Positions 22,601-34,900 of a stretch of 64,000 nucleotides of DNA are shown piece after piece. The notes under the pieces are model-generated. The model was not told the DNA's origin, did not search any database, and saw nothing but the letters and a program-made list of their open reading frames with translations. Source of the DNA: Aptenodytes patagonicus (Eukaryota; Chordata; Aves; Sphenisciformes; Spheniscidae); NCBI RefSeq assembly GCF_965638725.1, contig NC_134982.1, forward strand, positions 186,001 through 250,000, read 5' to 3'. How positions within the stretch are numbered: position 1 is the stretch's first letter; each line of letters opens with the position of its first letter. The translations under genes were made by a program, and so were the position numbers.

Positions 22601-24883
22601 GTTTGACTTCAATGTTTGTACAGTAGGTCTTTTAGAGCTCTGCAGCTAGAAAATTATGCTTATTTTTTAGTACACAGAAAAATGTAGCTCTTGACATTCT
22701 GGCTGATTTGCCAGACCTTTGCAAACATCCAGGCATTAGCGCTACCTGTATATATAATATTTGAGTTACAGCTCTTTGTTTTCAAAGAGATTGGTCATGG
22801 GCAAATAACCAGCACCTTGCACCTGAGCTGAAAATTGTAGGTTAATAGGCAAAGCCATAGAAGTCCATTTGCAGCCACTCAGAGTAAAGCACAGAAGAAA
22901 TGCAATAACTGACTTCCCCAGTGAGCACTCTTTTGTTCCAAATACATTTGGAACTATTCTGCTTCCTGTCCCTGTTGCTCAACAGGCTGTTAGAGCAGCC
23001 AGTAATGCACACAGTGCTGTCCAAAAGCAACAGGATGCCACTTACACCAATACCACACTCTCTTCTGGATTCTTCTAATACTTTGAGCACTAAGCCATAT
23101 GAGTAGTTGCATCTGAGTGCAAGTAAGTGGAAAGCAGCCTCCTTTGCTCTGAAAGAAGCTTCTGCTGTATCTGCCAAGCAATAGCGTTGAAAGGGAAAAG
23201 ATGTCAGAGAAGGGACATATTTCAGAGAAAAGGGACTGAAGTACAAATGTCAGCAGGCAACTTGCGTATTCACTAAACACATCTCCTTTGAACCCATTGC
23301 TTTGGAAGCAACACTGGCCCATGTGCACCCTGTAGACAATACTGTTCTTCACCTTCTTGGCCAGCCTCAGTTTGCTTTTCTTTTACCATGTCCATAAGCA
23401 GTATCATGATCCTAATACTTCCTCCCATTACCTTTAGTTTGTTGTCAGAGGAACTATGCAGGACCAGGTGTCTCTGTCTTCAGATCTTGTTAGTCCACGT
23501 TTTCACCCAACATTTTCACCCAACATTACGCACTTGAGCAAAGCTGTAGTGGACTCCGCACTAGACCCGGTGTCTACTTCTCTTCAGTTTCTCAGAAAAA
23601 TCAATCTCTGAACATTATACCATTCTCTGAGCCACAAAGCTGAGCTGACAATATGTGCTGCGATAGCCAGCTTGCTGGGAATGTAACCCTGACTCAGTTG
23701 CCTCCTGCATGAAATCACATTTCTGACAAAGACAGGAATGCTAACAGCTCTCCTGTGGCAGCTGGCAGGGAGTTATACGTACCTCTTTCCTCCTTGTTGT
23801 GTGGTTTATGTGTGGCTTCATTATGTTCAACACTTCAGTCTCATTCATTTTCACATGCATAATATCCACTGATGTGCTGAAGGGTTGTTTTTTCTGTGTG
23901 TGAAAAACAGTACAGTGGAATATGACGCCAGGTACACACCTTTGCTCTTAAAAGTGATTTTTGAAGTAATTTCAGATGCTTCTGTTAGACCACAGACCAG
24001 GTAGTCTCAGGCAATACTGCATGCCTTGTCTTTGAAATCCCATTAAGGTTCCTTAAAATTGGGCATCCAGCAGGCAAGACTCTCAGAATGACCTGTCACT
24101 GTGGAAATGTAGGCCTTCATGTTTGGGGTTATTAATGGGTCTTTCTGGCTTAAGTCTCACTCTTCTGAGAGGCTTTTTTTTCAGTCACTGAAAATCTAAG
24201 TACAGACATTTCCCTGGGGCTTCGTGAAGGCTCTGATTTATCTATTGTTTTCAGTGCATGCCTCCAAGGCGCAGTCTTATTTTGCCATTGTATCTTATTT
24301 TGGTTTTGTATTGCATTCAAATTTATCTGCCCTTTATCTCAACAAAATTCCTTTCTTTGCTTTAAGGCTAAGTGTTAGCTGGACAGCAAGAGTTTTATAA
24401 TTTAAAACATCTCAGCAAGGATTCCTTTGTAAATAGTCTTTGAGAACTCCTTTCCTCTTGCCTCTGGAGCAGGTTATAGCAGATGGTGCCTTCCCCTGGA
24501 GAGATGTCCGAGGAAGGGGCTGCTGCCTACATCTGCTCTGTCTGGAGCCAAGGAAGGGGTCTCCGTGGTCTCTGAGCAGCCTCAAAAGCACCATTTCCTT
24601 ACCCAGAATATGTTGAGAGCAGTGCAGATGTCTAATGCCTTCTGGGGGCAATTCGAAAAGGGGGGTCTGGCGCTTATCCTGGAGGTGTGATGGGTTTTGC
24701 CCTCAGCACAGTTCCTGCCTTGCTGTGGCTCCTGGGGCTGCCAGCGGAAAGGGTCTCTGGTGTCCCCCCTGCATCACTGGCAGCAGCCCCTAACCTGGAA
24801 GTATTTTCTGCAAAAACAGACTTGCCATTGTCCACAGTAAAAGTGTTTTTGTCTCATGCTATAGTGCCAGGAGACAGATGTTT
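19621..24883. other. Intergenic DNA
   Basis: No gene is recognised. A faint palindromic interspersed repeat lies at about 20955-21065. A short tandem repeat (ttttcacccaaca twice) lies at 23508-23534. Open frames up to 134 codons (22842-23246, minus) overlap others on the opposite strand and have no domain. In human, the pseudogene OACYLP lies between ZNF532 and SEC11C. I could not identify exons of an OACYL gene here but cannot exclude small ones. Confidence 0.45.
20955..21065. repeat. Possible ancient amniote palindromic repeat
   Basis: The left part reads ggccaaattctcatttacac and the right part aatttacactagggtagcag then aactgag. The two resemble imperfect reverse complements of one another (ttctcatttacac versus tttacactagggtagcagaa). 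The phrasing resembles an old non-autonomous repeat common in reptile and bird genomes; I cannot name the family with confidence. Confidence 0.4.
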
Positions 24884-24891
24884 CTTTAGAG

Positions 24892-25188
24892 CAGTGGTCT
24901 CCAAATGTTTTTGATCACACACCCCATCAGTAAAAAATTTTTGAGCATGCACCCCCAATATCTGTATATTTATTTATAAATTACATAAATGTACTACTGT
25001 GCTAATATATCATGGACATTATAAAACTTACACAAAAATAAAAATTAAAAAAGGGTGAGATAAAGGTGAAATAAACATTTTTTAAAAGTATCTTATTTTA
25101 TTATATTTTATTTTATTTTTTAATGGTACAAAAAATATTTTCTTCCTGCACCCCAATGGGTGCACACACCCCACTTTGGAGACCACTG
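24892..25188. mobile_element. Non-autonomous hAT-type (Charlie-like) DNA transposon, 297 bp
   Basis: The ends are terminal inverted repeats: CAGTGGTCTCCAAA on the left and its exact complement tttggagaccactg on the right. Weaker pairing continues inward (acacacccc versus ggggtgtgt). The 8-bp target duplications are ctttagag (24884-24891) and ttttagag (25189-25196), with one mismatch. The 8-bp duplication and CAGTGG terminus are hallmarks of the hAT superfamily. The internal part is AT-rich with no coding capacity, so this is a MITE-like copy mobilised in trans. Confidence 0.9.
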
Positions 25189-25196
25189 TTTTAGAG

Positions 25197-28100
25197 CATG
25201 CATGGCTTTTGTCTTGTGTACCTTCTCTCATGAATCTTATTATCTGTCTTGGTAGCTGGTAAGGATCTATTCATGGGCACAGTTTTCAACCAGAATGTCA
25301 CTTTGCATGGTTGTATTTCTAAATGTACGAGTCAACATTTTTAGTCTGCTCTGCAACCCAGTATCTGGATAGCTAACCTGTTAACAGCTGAGTAGATTTG
25401 TTTCAGGGAATAGTTTATTTGTGAAAATGATTTCTATTTCTGGGGGAAAAGGGGAAGGAGAGAAAAGGATCAAACTATCTGAACATTCAACTGAATTTAG
25501 CAAATAATGTTCTCTTTTCCTTCCCCTTCCTCCAAGGAATAGAAAAAAATCAGAAACAACTTGAAAAAATGTTTAGGCTTTTCCAAGTGAAAAAAATGTT
25601 TAATTTTTAAAACTGCCCAAGAATAAATAAGGGGAAGGTAAAAAGGTTTTAAAAAAATTCTAACAAAAGGAAATATTTAATCCTTATTCAAGAACAATCT
25701 CTTGGTGAACTAAAAATGTGTGTAATGTGTTAGGTTTCCCTTTTTGCTGGTGGAGGGGAGAACATTGAGATGGCTTATGGGATTTTTTTGTTTCTTTTTC
25801 TTATGAAAACTGCTAAAGCTTTTGCATAAAACCAGCTTAGCTTGAATCTGAAATGATCTGAAATGCTCCCTGCATTCGTTGTGCGTGGTGAGTGTCCATA
25901 AAGTTCACCAGCCTCAGAAAGGTTTCACCCAGCCTCCTTCCCAAAGGTTCTCAGCTCTAGTGACAGGCTTAATTGTCACTTATTTTGTTCTCTCCCCTTG
26001 TCATGCCTTGTGTCAGCCCACAGACACGGTGTCATGGTCATAATCAGACTCTCAACACTGCATTACGTCAAGAGACAGTACAGAAGCAGCAGCAATACCG
26101 TTGTCTGCACCGGTAGGCTTTCTGCAGAACACTTCCACAAAATCTGTCTGTCCCTTCAACTGTCCCCCGCAACACATGGCCCCACATACCCAGCTGCACA
26201 GTCTCATAGTCCAGAGGTCAATGGAGAGACATCCAGCAGGCATGGCACGGTACCTGAGCTGTGACTGTCAAATGTCCAACTCCACCATCCTGTCACCCCT
26301 CAGTGCAATTACATTTGTATGGTATTTATAGGGGGCCTGATGCTAAGTCAAGAGCAGGTCTTTCATCAGCTGCAGGACTCCTATGTTGCTCTAATACAGT
26401 CCTCTTTAGGGTGGAAGGTGAGTTATGGGAGGCTGCATGCTGATTCCCTTATGCGCTATTCTGCTTGCTTTTTCTGTGTGATATAGTGCTTCAGTGTCAT
26501 GGCTGATGGGCTTGTCATCACTGCAAAACCGGACTCTGTTGGAAATATCTGACACAGCTCTTCCTAAAGTTGCCTCATTTGTATCTTTCAAGTCCATGAT
26601 CTGTTATCTTTCTGTGGATCTGCTCTCCTTTGTAAGTGGGGAACAAGCTATCTCCTCCTGCTTAAGCTATCTGAACAGACCCACAGCACCTGGGGTACGT
26701 TCAGGACAGCCACAACACTGTGCAGAAGATGACCAGAAGGCACCGCTGCCGCCTTCTGCCTCTTCCCTTCCTGCCACTGGCTTGGTGTTACCCCTGGGGC
26801 TCTGGTGCTGGCAACATTTGGGGTTTAGACCCCCTTGCTGCCTCCTCTTGCCCTGCAAGTGGTTGATGTCCTCCTGTCAGCACTGGCTTTGGAAGGGCCA
26901 AGGGCAGCGACTGCCAGGGTGGGACCCAAATGTCCCTGCCACCAGCCTTGCCTCTGCTTTGCCTCCCGGTGCCCATAGGCTGCTGCCCAGGCAGCAGTAG
27001 GGGTGGGGGATGAGGGCAGGTATTTTGGGGACAGTAGTAGTTTTCAGCAGTACTCTGTGCCCCCCATCTTCCAGCAGCAGCAACTGGTGTGCCAGTGCTC
27101 TCTTTTGTACCCCCTCCAGCTCCCACCTTTCCTGTGGCAGCTCACCTGCCCTATGGCTCAGCCGGGAAGGCAATGCCGAACTCCACCTGTGCCGCCAGCC
27201 AGCCTGGAGCCACCTCTGCCCCATCCCCAGGGCTGTGGCTCATGGCAAGACATGACCACAACTGCCCAAAGCACTTGCGCAGATACAGCTCCAGAGAGTG
27301 CCTGCCGCTGTGTCTGACACAAGGAGGGACTCTACTGAGCAACACTGAATGAAACACCAGTCATTTATTCGAGTGCAGGCTCAGATTACCACTTTTTTAT
27401 TAATCACAATAGTGATATTAATACCTGACGAATCTCCTGTGAAGCAGGAAAATAGATAATCTTGGGGGTTTGTAGTAAGCGTTACCAATAAAGGTTAATG
27501 TTTCTTGGGTGCTTTTGGCCATGCACGCAGGCATTGATGTGCTGATGTCTTCTTTGTAATGGGGACATGGTACGTGTGTCTGCTGTGAGGTGTTTGCCGT
27601 TGTCTCCCCCAGATCCCAGGAGAAACTCTGTACAGATGCAAGGAGCATCATAGGATGCAAGGATCAAGCATAGACTTGATCTATAGTTAAATCAAGAGCT
27701 CTGCTACTGCCTCCTTGGCCTGTGGTCGGTTCACTTTTGGCACAGCTGAATCTAACATCTTTTTAGAAAATGTCCTGGCCTAAGTGAAACTGCTTCTGGA
27801 AGGGTCTGGGAGCTCTCATAAAGCCAGATTCCTCAGCCTTAACTCAGGTGAGGTGAACACAGAACGGCAGGGGTGAAGATGAGGAGGGAGAGCAGGAACA
27901 CCTTAAAAACCTCTGTCTGCTTCCAGATTGAGGTATGGCTCTGTTCTGAGAGCCACAGCTGTAAAGTGCTGGAAAGCTTAGAGACTGATGGTAATTCCTC
28001 TACGGAGGAAAGGTCATGTCGCTTCTGTGCCTTCCCAATGCATTTTAATTCCTAAACAGTTCTGATTTTTTTTTTCCTCAAAGTTTATCTGCAGCTTTTA

Positions 28101-31034
28101 ATTTCTTGTCATCTCAGTGTCTTGGAACTATTTATGACTTTTCCATGATCTCTCTTCTGTAACTATATTACCTGGGAAGATCAGCAGTGTTGCATCAGCA
28201 GCCGAGCTGGCTGATAATAATATTCGTTAACTATTTGCTATTTGCTTAACCTGCACTGAAGAACTGAGGCTAAAACACTGCTTAGGAAAACAAAAAAGAA
28301 ATTATATATGTGATGGCACTTGAAGGCCTCAATCATAGCACCATATAAGACGATCTGGCCCCTGGTCACTGAGTTCAGTGGAGACAAATTTGGCCTCTGG
28401 CTGTAGAGTCTGCTATTTGATGCTTGTGCCTTGACTTTTATGAGCATTTGGAAAGTGCTTGACATTACATGAGTGGAGCACATCATGTGTGGGAAACATC
28501 TTGGTGAGGTAAACCGTCCGGAGCAATGCTGGTGCTGCTTGATGAAGAGATGTCTCTCTGCATATAAAGGGCTCTGCTCATTTTGCTAACAGCAACAGTA
28601 TGTAAATGTAATGACCAAGTGGTATTTTGAGATGGTAGCTCCTCCAATTACAGCCTGATTGCATTCATTGGGGAGCGCTCTGCGTTTTAACTGAGAAAGT
28701 GACAGTCACTTAAACCAGGAAATATTGTTGTACTTGACCTTCAATATGAATCTGGCACACAGAGCTATGGCAATGTTAGCCAAGTGGCGGACGGACTCAG
28801 AGAGAGCAATACTTATAATGCAGTGCCTCCATACCCGCCATCATATTAGAATCATTGAATACAAAATAGCAGAATTTGAGAATATAAAATAAATGAACTG
28901 GATAAAGGCTTCTGCCAAATCACATTAGGGGACATATCTGTGAAGGATACAATGCTCACATTAGTTTGCTAATAGCCACATTACTGCTCCAAATACATTT
29001 TTTTCTTCAAAGTAGAAACCAGGGGGTCAGAGAAGAAAACTGTAGTGCTTCCAGTTCCTTTTCCAGATGAATTTGGGTCATTTCCAATGCCTTGCTTTAC
29101 TAGGTCTTTCCAAAACACCCTATAGCAGTGGAAGAGAGCATGGTGCTTCAGCACACGGCTCTGTTCTCGCCCCTGGCTGGCATCAATCATCCTGGATGAT
29201 GTTTTCAGTGGCGATACGGATCTCCACAAGTGTCAAGATCTGCCGGGACTCAGTCTCGCTGCCGACCCCAGTGATTGCACTGACGGGCAGGTTGCAGCCA
29301 CCTGCACCGAGGTGGTGCAGGGCTATCCTGCTCAATGGTAGTCCTCTGGGCCGGGGAGGGCATGTCGCCTGAGCCCCTACTGGGCAGTGCCTTGCGCAGG
29401 CACACCCACAGCCTGCCCAGGGGGCCTGTTGGTGGACAGTGACCTCTGCCCGCCACGCTGCGGGGGCACAGGCAGCCCAGGCAAAGTGCTGGCTAGGACT
29501 TTGCGCAGTGGCATTTTGCCCAACAACAAATGTGAGGTCTGCGCTCGGTCCCCATGTGGCTTGCTGGAGGGCTTGCCACGGCCTGGCATCTTCTGCAGTG
29601 CAGGGCTGTCCTGTGAGGACAAGGTCTCCCTGTCCTGTTGGCAGCCCACACGGTCCTCTTCTCGATGTTTCCAGTGAGCTGCACTGCAAGGTGTCTCACT
29701 GCAATGCCCTCAAACGGACCATTTGGCCCTTAGGAAGGAAAGCTATCTTTTTCCCAGCTATGAAAGAAATAACATTAAAACCAGTTTTTGTACAGTCACT
29801 GTTGAGGAGAAAATACAATTTTTTCAAAGTAAGGAAGTGCTCAGGGAGGAGACAAGAAGTGCTCCTTCTTTCATGCTCCTTCTGCATCCACCTCTGGCTA
29901 CAGAACCCAGTTTGTATGCAAAGCCCAGGGACATAGGTCGGATATGCTTGTGCCTGCTATGTTTGCCATCTTCTGTACTTATTTCTCTTTTCACTCCATT
30001 ACCCACCCTTTGTCCTTCCAGGAGCCTAGACAGATAACCTTTTAGTAATAATCTGAAATTTAAATACAAAGAATTGATTCCTGAACTGCCCTAATATTTG
30101 AGAAAGGTTTTAAAATAAAATAGGTTTTTCTGTGTCCCATTATTGGCCTGGCAGCTGCGTGTGTATGCTGGGTGTACTGAGAAAGGTAATATTAACAGAA
30201 TGAAAAGGTCAGAGTTATATAAAAATCCTTTTAAAACTAAATAGGCCTGCCGTACTGAATTCCCCACAGATACACAGAGGTTAAGAACTGAGAACATTTG
30301 GGCCTTTGGCAGGTCAAGTTGTGCATCTGTAAATGCCCTCCAGAAATAAAAAAAACAGACAAGTCTAGAAGTACAGCGATTGTGGTCAGCCAGGTTCAAC
30401 TTCTGCTGTACCTAACTCTGCAAGAAGGCTGGCTGGCCAAGACAGGGCTAAATACCTCCCTGAGCAAGTCAAGACCAGCCCTATGAATACCAGGGGGTAC
30501 CATGGAGGCAAGTACTAAGGGGCACCATGCAGGGGTGGGCAATACATACATGCATCATGCCCAGTAACCCTATAAACAAAGGAAGCAGATACACATGGGA
30601 GTCATTAAAGGGGCCATGCACTGGACAACACATATGCATTCATTTAATTAGACATATTTCTAGCTGAGTTTAGAGGTACAGCAAAGTGCATAGCCGCCAT
30701 GTGTACTGTTATCCTGGGGTGGGGAGAGCATGAAGGATTGGGGCTGCAGACACCCCTGTGGCATGCTAGACTGAAACAGTGGATGCCACGCTGAGAACCC
30801 ATACTGCATGGGAGGGGCACAAATGGGACTGGTGAGGGTCTGGCATTGCACCACAAGCATGGCTATGGGGTGAAGAGAGGACAGACAGCCCAGGAGTGCA
30901 GGGGCAGGCACCTCCTGGCCGTTGGGTCAGGGCCATCAGGGCTGCAGAGGATGTCATGATGGGAAGATGACTTGCAGATCTCAGCTTGCAAGAAAAAGCT
31001 GCAACTTGGATAAGAAAGAATCTAAAGCTAGCCT
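25197..31034. other. Intergenic DNA with GC-rich patches
   Basis: No gene is recognised. GC-rich patches at about 26650-27330 and 29180-29690 are open for 80-168 codons on both strands, which argues against a specific coding frame; neither shows a known domain. The stretch 28600-28960 is compositionally plain and could be a conserved noncoding element. Faint old-repeat phrases occur at about 28310-28450. Confidence 0.4.
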
Positions 31035-31990
31035 GCCCAGATCAGACCGAAGGTTTGTCTAGCTCAAGCCCTGTCTCTGACAAAGCCAAAACCACTGGAT
31101 GCCTAGAAGGGGCTGTAACAGGGAGTTCCAAAGCCAGAGAAGCTGGTTTTGTCTTTAAAGAGCCCTGAGTGGATCTTTCTTCCATGAATTTGTCTAATCA
31201 CTTTTTGATTCATGTAAGCTTTTAGGATCTGTAACATCCCATTGCAGAGAGTTCCCCATTTTAACTACATGCTTGATGAAGAAGCGCGTCTGAACTCTCC
31301 ATCTCATGTGGATGCTCCCATTTCTCATGCATGGAACAGTCATTCCCTGTTCATCACCACTATGGCTTTAGTAACCTCTGGCATATCTGCTTGGGCCATC
31401 CCTTACTCAGGCTGATGAGCCATGCCCCATTTTGACAGTCCCCGTGCAGAAGTCCTTCCAGTATTTGTCCTTCCACGTGCCTATCCCAGGTCTGCTCTGT
31501 CTTTTGAGGTGCTGGTGGGGAATTCAAGCTGAATAAGGTATTCCTTATGCAGGTGTTCATGGATTTATTTAGTGGTATAACTATGTTTTCTATTTGTTTT
31601 TGTATTCCTGTCTTAATAATCTATTTGCTTTTTCAATTGCTACTATGTGCCAGGCTGACAACTTCATAGCACTAGCAATTGCCACTCTAAGTCTTCTTTC
31701 CTGATTAGCAATGGCTGGTTCGGGGTCTGCCATTTGGTATGTAAACTCAGACCTGTTTGTTCACTTCTGAATCATGTCGCATTTTTCTACATTGACTCTC
31801 CTGTGCCATTTTTTCACCTTTTTCAGTGCTGCGATGTCCTTTTGCCGTGCTTTGCAATAATTTTTCATTTTTACTACCCTGCATAGCTTAGTGTCATCAG
31901 CAACCTTGTGACTCCCTTTTTCGGACTGTTTCTGAACAGCACAGCCCTCAACCCAGACACTTCGGGGGATTAATTCAAGACTACTCTCCA
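31035..31990 (-). mobile_element. Ancient CR1/L3-like LINE fragment
   Basis: The minus strand carries worn LINE sequence of a lineage older than the other CR1 copies. At 31890-31970 it translates to SHKVADDTKLCRVVKMKN, matching the ADDTKL region of the reverse transcriptase. Then follow KKVKKWHRRVNVEKCDMIQ-type residues that align to the CR1 segment after the active site. Towards the left it has 3' UTR phrases typical of old amniote CR1/L3 copies (ccagatcagaccgaaggttt; ttgatgaagaagcgcgtctg). Many stops and gaps show great age. The ends are approximate. Confidence 0.75.
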
Positions 31991-34900
31991 CCGAATAAAA
32001 GTATCATCACTTCAAGATGTGTGCGTACACACCCCTTGTCACTGAAGTGCTTTTGTCTCTTGTATTCTTATGACTAAATCAAGTCTTATTTCAGCTGAGC
32101 AATGAAGCAGTGCCAACAGCCCAACCAAACCTTGTTTGAGACCCTGTAGCTAAATCACACTTTGTGACACTGTATGTGTGAGGGTGAAAAGCAGGCTTCC
32201 ACCTGCATGGAAGTCAAAGGCCTCTGACCTTAGACTAGTTGGATTAAATTAGTAGACTAGTTACCCCCCATGCAGTAACTGCTGCCAGACCCGATCCATC
32301 TCAAGATCGCATTATTCCAGGTTCTTGCAATGTGAACAAAGACACCCTACAGGGCAGACATGAGGTCATCTGGTTTCTTGCACAGGTATTACTCTATCAA
32401 AATAAGAGATGGAGGAATCCTTCCAAAATGTTTGTATTTCCTATAAATGCATTTCTTACCATTGCTGAAACCTTGATATTCATCATTTTCTGTGGCATTG
32501 AGTTCCACTGTTTAACTGTATGATAGAGTTAAAAAATGTGTTTTATTAGTTTTGAATGTTCTGCTCCTTGTGGGGCATGGTTCCCCTTGTCACGTTGTGA
32601 CGAGTCCTCTGCACCACCCACCACAGCTGTGCTTCAGCCTGTTCCTTCTTACCCCCTTTCCTCTGAGCTGCAGCCTTCCCCATCGCTGTCCGTGGGCTGG
32701 TCCCTCTGGCCGCAGGCAGACGGCCTGGGCAAGCTGGGCAGCCGGAGAGAGAAACCACCGCCTGCCTGCAACACGTCATCCCCTCTGTGCACTGTCCCCA
32801 CGCCACCGCGTCCACGGCACCATAAGGTGCAGAGTCCCAGTGGTGGCCAGGGCTCGCACCGGCACGGTGCACACCGCGGGGCCCAGGCACTTGTCTCTCG
32901 CCACCAGGAAGCTGTCCCAACGCCAGCTGGCTGTGCCTGCTACATGCAGCTGGTCTGCCGAGTCCCCTTGGCTCCGTCGGTCTGAATGCCCAGCAGTTGG
33001 GCTCAGCAGGAGGGATGCACCGTGCTCGCCTCTCCTCCGAGCCCTAGGGCCTGCCGTGCCAGCTTGCTTTTCCCATAGCAGAGCATTTTGCTTCCTGTGG
33101 TGTCGATTGCATGCAATGAGGTGGCTCTGGCTGACCTGGTGTCCCACTTCCCCTTGCTCATTGTTGCTTCCTGCCAGTCTCACAGCCTTTCTCAAGGGCA
33201 TTTTTGTTGCTGGCAAACTGAACGTTTTGGAAAGCGTCTCAGTATGGCCCAGTGCACAATGGAAAGGGCTAGCTCCATGCTGCCTCGCTGGGCTATTGTA
33301 AACTCCCATGCTGTCATTTTCTGTTACTTTCCCACTGATAAGTGAGTGAGTGTCCCCATGAAGATGCATTCAAAACTTGCCACAGTGGTTTGTGTTTGGT
33401 TTTTTTTTCCACATGTTCTACAGCCTCACTGACTTGTTTCCGTGCCGTTTCCCAAAGACCTCACAGATGCATGGCCCTGAGGGCAATCTGAGCCAGGTGG
33501 CATGGCAGCCAAGCACTGCCTGTGTGCCCCGCTGCTCCGGGGTGAATCGTGCACCCACCCCAGCATGGTGCCTGCCACCCGCTGCACCACAGCCAGCCCT
33601 TACAAACCTGTCAGCAAAATGTCTGTACACTGTGAAATGCAACAGCTGAGAGGAGCTCATCCACTCTTGAAAGCTTTGCTTTTATACACTAAAGCACACT
33701 TCAGTCAGCTAAACGGGAGCACGTTTGACCATTTAGCATTGCCAGTGTTAACCAATATTAGCAGGTGAAAAATTAGTTTTATTTAGGCTTTGCTGGCAGG
33801 CGGGTCCGAGCCTTGTTGTGCAGGGGCTGCGCTGATGGCTGTCTCGGGTCCAGGGCAGGCACTGGCTGTTGCCCTCCAGCTGGGCGTGCCTGCCCCTGCC
33901 CAGCTCAGCCCTGCCATCCGCCGCACCCAGCCCGCTTGGCCTGGCTGCGGGTGCTGCCTGGCGCTGTCGGGACACACTGGGTGCCCACACTTCAGGCAGC
34001 TGAATCTGAACAGGAGAGGTGGGACTGGCTGTGGCGCCGAGGAGCGCAGCTCCAGTTGAATAGTCACTACGTTCCCGAACGGGTGGTTGCAGTCCTGGTC
34101 AGGCAGTTTCTCTGTAGCTGGATACTTGGGAAGGGGTCTCAGTGAACTCTCTACCTCGCTGAAGAGCAGAAGGGATTCAATGGGAAGGCACACAACGGGA
34201 GGAGATACATATATACCTGTCAGGCACTGCCTCCATGGACATCAGAAATCCCTGCGTTTGTACAGGGTGAATAGAGTGAAGCACCCATATATTAACCCCA
34301 GACCTGACACTGACGCTTTGTTCTGCCTGCCTAAATGCTCCCTGAAGCCTTAATTAATTTCTGTTCTAATCCGCTTGCTAGAGTTAATGTGCAATGTTAA
34401 GTACCTCTGTGTTCAACCAAAAGAGTGACTGCAAAACAGTGGAGGTTAAATGATCCCTTTCCTACCTCACAGTGAAGTTTTATGAGGTTTAATCCATTAT
34501 TGTTAAATCCTCAGAGGAAAGAAGGTGTAGAAAAGAGAAGTATTAATGTCATCGTTGTAATTGACTGTCAGTGTCACAACATTAATTAAAAGCAAACAAT
34601 TCAAATGTCAGATCTCACGTAAAAATGTTTAAATATTTTCTTTATAATTTACAAGAGGAAATAATGCCTGTAGGCATGCAAACCGAGATTTTTGCCTTTT
34701 CACTGGTGTCTCATGTTGCTTTACAACGTGCTGTTCACCTCCTGGTCTTCAGGAAACCATCTTCCTGTTAGAAAGGCCTGCCAGACTTGTGGCTCCACAT
34801 ACACAGTGCAGATCAGAGGGTGCTCTGTCTTCCAGGGTCCCTGGGGTACTTGCAGTGGCAAAGGAGGCTCAGTTCCTTGAGCATGCTTGGAATTGGGAAG

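Noticed and set aside
29183-29689. 168-codon minus-strand frame ending RIATENIIQDD
   Set aside because: The end looks protein-like, but I recognise no family, and open frames on the other strand cover the same GC-rich DNA.
32552-33301. 249-codon plus-strand frame
   Set aside because: No domain, low-complexity composition, overlapping 124-197-codon frames on the opposite strand, and no start or splice context.
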